Assembly (NCBI RefSeq): GCF_002250705.1
Contig: NZ_NMVP01000033.1
Coordinates: 186,001 to 250,000, forward strand
Reading direction: 5' to 3'
DNA: 64,000 nt
Source: Enemella evansiae
GTDB lineage: Bacteria; Actinomycetota; Actinomycetes; Propionibacteriales; Propionibacteriaceae
In this document: in pieces, positions 62,320 to 64,000 of the stretch
Layout of the letters: the number at the start of each line of letters is the position of its first letter
How positions within the stretch are numbered: the first letter of the stretch is position 1
The notes under the pieces: model-generated
What the model saw: only the letters and a program-made list of their open reading frames with translations
Told to the model about the DNA's origin: nothing
Databases searched by the model: none
Position numbers and translations under genes: made by a program

Positions 62320-63237
62320 ATGCCCGGCGCACCCCGTCTCGATCCCGCCCTCCCGGTGCTGGAGCGCGGCGACGGCACCCTGCAGATCGGTGTCGAGACC
62401 GAGCGCGGGGCGTTGATCGCCACCACCGGCCCAGGTGACTGGGGTGCCGCGCTGCGGCTGCTGGACGGCCGGCGCAGCTGCGCCCAGGTCGCCGCCGAGA
62501 CCGGGATTCCCGATACCGCACTGGCGGTGCTGGTCACCCGACTCGAGCGGCTCGGCCTGCTCACCCACGGGCCAGCACGACCCCGCCGGCGCCGCCCGCG
62601 GGTCCGGTTGCTCGGTGCGGGGGCACTGGGCCGGGCGGTCGCGGAGGCATACCTGGCCGCGGAGATCGGCCCCCTCCAGGTGGTCGATCCGGATCCCCCG
62701 GCGCTGGATCTCTATCCGGAGCTGCGGCCCAGCGCCGGGGAGACGCTGATCGCGCAGTTGCGGGCCGCCGGCCTCGGACCGGTCGGCGGTGGTGACCACT
62801 GGCACAGCGACCGGCAACCCGATCATGATCTGACCGTGGTCGCCAGCGACACCCTGGAATGCGACCGGGCGCTCACCGACACCCTGCTCCGCCAGGACCG
62901 TCCGCATCTGCTGCTCCGCCCGCTGCCCGACGGAGTGCTGCTCGGCCCGCTCGTGGTGCCCGGGGTGACCTGCTGCACCCGCTGCACCGATCTGGTCCGC
63001 CGCCGCGACCCCGCCTGGCCGCATCTGCTGGCCCAGCTCTGCCGGGCCCGCTCCCGGCCGAGCCCCGAGCTGCTCGGCTGGGCGGCGCAGACCGCGGTGC
63101 TGCAGTTGCGGTCCTGGTGGGAGAACGGTGCGGCCGAGACGCTGGGTGCCACCCTCGAGGTACGCCGGGGCCACTGGTCGGTGCGGCAGCGCTGCTGGCC
63201 GCGGCACCCCGACTGCGGCTGCGGCGGCTGGACCTGA
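62320..63237 (+). CDS. Cyclodehydratase-like / ThiF-related protein (Rv3196-type)
   Basis: The 305-residue protein has an N-terminal winged-helix-like peptide-binding region (about 1-90), a Rossmann-like motif RLLGAGALGRAVAEAYLAA (about 97-116) and the segment GPLVVPGVTCCTRCTDL with paired cysteines, followed by RRRDPAWPHLLAQL. This pattern is that of the leader-peptide-binding cyclodehydratase proteins of azole-modified peptide (TOMM) pathways and of mycobacterial Rv3196. No precursor peptide, YcaO or dehydrogenase gene is visible nearby, so a TOMM role is not supported here. A cysteine-rich end (CWPRHPDCGCGGW) may bind metal. The ATG at 62320 is chosen; upstream sequence belongs to the gene-free stretch. 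Confidence 0.75.
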   Translation: MPGAPRLDPALPVLERGDGTLQIGVETERGALIATTGPGDWGAALRLLDGRRSCAQVAAETGIPDTALAVLVTRLERLGLLTHGPARPRRRRPRVRLLGAGALGRAVAEAYLAAEIGPLQVVDPDPPALDLYPELRPSAGETLIAQLRAAGLGPVGGGDHWHSDRQPDHDLTVVASDTLECDRALTDTLLRQDRPHLLLRPLPDGVLLGPLVVPGVTCCTRCTDLVRRRDPAWPHLLAQLCRARSRPSPELLGWAAQTAVLQLRSWWENGAAETLGATLEVRRGHWSVRQRCWPRHPDCGCGGWT

Positions 63238-63306
63238 GCCAGCTGGACCTGAGCCACGGGGCGCGCCGGTTTCGTCCCTTGTTGTCCGGCGCGGAAGAAT
63301 GGGACC

Positions 63307-64000
63307 ATGCCGCGCCCCACCGACCGCGACCGAGAATCGGACCGCTCCGAGCAGCACGTCAGCTCCTCGGCGCTGCAACGCGGATCGCGGCTGTTGTCGC
63401 TGCCGTTCGGTGCGGCCGGCCGCGCCACCCGCGGCCTGGGTCGCCGGCTCGCCGGCGGCAGTGCCGAGACGATCAACGCCCAGTTCCGCGCCGAGACCGC
63501 CGAACAGCTGTTCCGGGTGCTCGGTGAGCTCAAGGGCGGCGCGATGAAGTTCGGTCAGGTGCTCAGCATGTTCGAGGTGATGCTGCCCGACGACATCGCC
63601 GGCCCCTACGCCGTGCAGCTGCGGAAGCTGCAGGACTCCGCACCGCCGATGCCCACCTCCCGGGTCCATGCCGTGCTGGCCCGGGAGTTCGGCTCGGACT
63701 GGCGCGAACTCTTCGACGACTTCTCCGCCCGTCCCGCCGCGGCGGCCTCGATCGGCCAGGTGCACCGGGCGGTCTGGCGCGCCACCGGCGAACCGGTCGC
63801 GGTCAAGGTGCAGTACCCGGGTGCGGACCGGGCCCTGGAATCGGATCTGAAGCAGCTGGGCCGGCTGACCAGCCTGGTCTCCCCGCTGGCCGGCGGGATG
63901 GAGGTCAAGCCGATCGTCGCCGAGATCGCCGAGCGGATCATGGAGGAGACCGACTACCAGCTGGAGGCGGCCAACCAGCAGCAGGCGGCCGAGGGCTTCG
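63307..64000 (+). CDS. ABC1/UbiB-family atypical kinase, 5' part (cut by window edge)
   Basis: The first 231 residues of an ABC1-family protein are present. The KxGQ motif is KFGQVLS (about 79-85), the Ala-rich loop replacing the normal glycine loop is AAASIGQVH, the lysine motif is VAVKVQYPG, and EETDYQLEA follows. These proteins bind ATP but are regulated by the KxGQ extension. The position after a Rv3196-like gene makes this the counterpart of Rv3197, reported to affect macrolide tolerance in mycobacteria. A tandem 15-bp duplication (63226-63255) spans the preceding stop codon. Confidence 0.9.
   Translation, partial: MPRPTDRDRESDRSEQHVSSSALQRGSRLLSLPFGAAGRATRGLGRRLAGGSAETINAQFRAETAEQLFRVLGELKGGAMKFGQVLSMFEVMLPDDIAGPYAVQLRKLQDSAPPMPTSRVHAVLAREFGSDWRELFDDFSARPAAAASIGQVHRAVWRATGEPVAVKVQYPGADRALESDLKQLGRLTSLVSPLAGGMEVKPIVAEIAERIMEETDYQLEAANQQQAAEGF

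Overview
The window is chromosomal DNA from a high-GC Gram-positive actinobacterium. The evidence is near-uniform GC-rich codon use, frequent GTG starts, a WhiB1-type regulator, SigR/RsrA, a fused E2/E1 2-oxoglutarate dehydrogenase followed by a DUF6104 gene, ribosomal protein bL37 and a PPA1309-family protein. The last of these points towards the Propionibacteriaceae, but that is inference; genus cannot be fixed from the sequence. The window is nearly all core genome: about 65 protein genes, two tRNA genes (Arg-CCG and initiator Met), no prophage, no recognisable insertion sequence and no CRISPR array.

Layout. 0-11 kb: a minus-strand housekeeping block reading lysA, hom, thrB, rho, rpmE, prfA (cut by the left edge), interrupted on the plus strand by an aquaporin, a LysR/EamA pair and a TetR/SRPBCC unit. 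11-17 kb: tRNA-Arg, a GT87-type membrane mannosyltransferase, and kgd with its small partner. 16.8-18.8 kb: the one clearly mobile-looking island, an HNH/DUF222 endonuclease gene bracketed by copies of a palindromic repeat also found at 4.8 and 41.1 kb. 18.8-23.3 kb: TetR, galactokinase and an amino-acid ABC importer. 23.3-34.9 kb: the stress and signalling neighbourhood (whiB1, pdtaS, bL37 gene, rsrA, sigR, SRAP/HMCES gene), then aroA-rsgA-hisN and serA. 34.9-41.1 kb: a five-gene dipeptide/oligopeptide ABC operon and an aromatic-acid-exporter-like gene. 41.2-47.4 kb: initiator tRNA, GNAT, an ADP-ribosylglycohydrolase, and a LacI-controlled operon of two esterase/lipase-fold enzymes and an MFS transporter. 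47.4-54 kb: a nucleotidyltransferase, a two-component system with an unusual two-part kinase, and a paired M16 peptidase. 54-64 kb: a conserved actinobacterial block (UPF0182, PPA1309, PDZ/Lon-like protease, moaE, Zincin_2 protein, Nudix, YgjP-like protease, cyclodehydratase-like protein, ABC1 kinase cut by the right edge). As I recall, it corresponds to the Rv3193c-Rv3197 region of Mycobacterium tuberculosis.

Regulation. Many transcripts look leaderless: at least twelve genes have a TANNNT hexamer ending 6-8 bases before the start codon and little or no Shine-Dalgarno sequence. This pattern also settles several start codons. Two local repressor circuits have visible operators: TetR at 3831-3860 and LacI at 46281-46314.

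The most interesting unexplained features are the palindromic repeat family and its nested or tandem arrangements around the HNH gene, and the 400-base gene-free stretch at 61.92-62.32 kb. That stretch carries two perfect DnaA boxes plus weaker ones, and a roughly 70-nt putative RNA gene with its own promoter that I cannot assign to a family.
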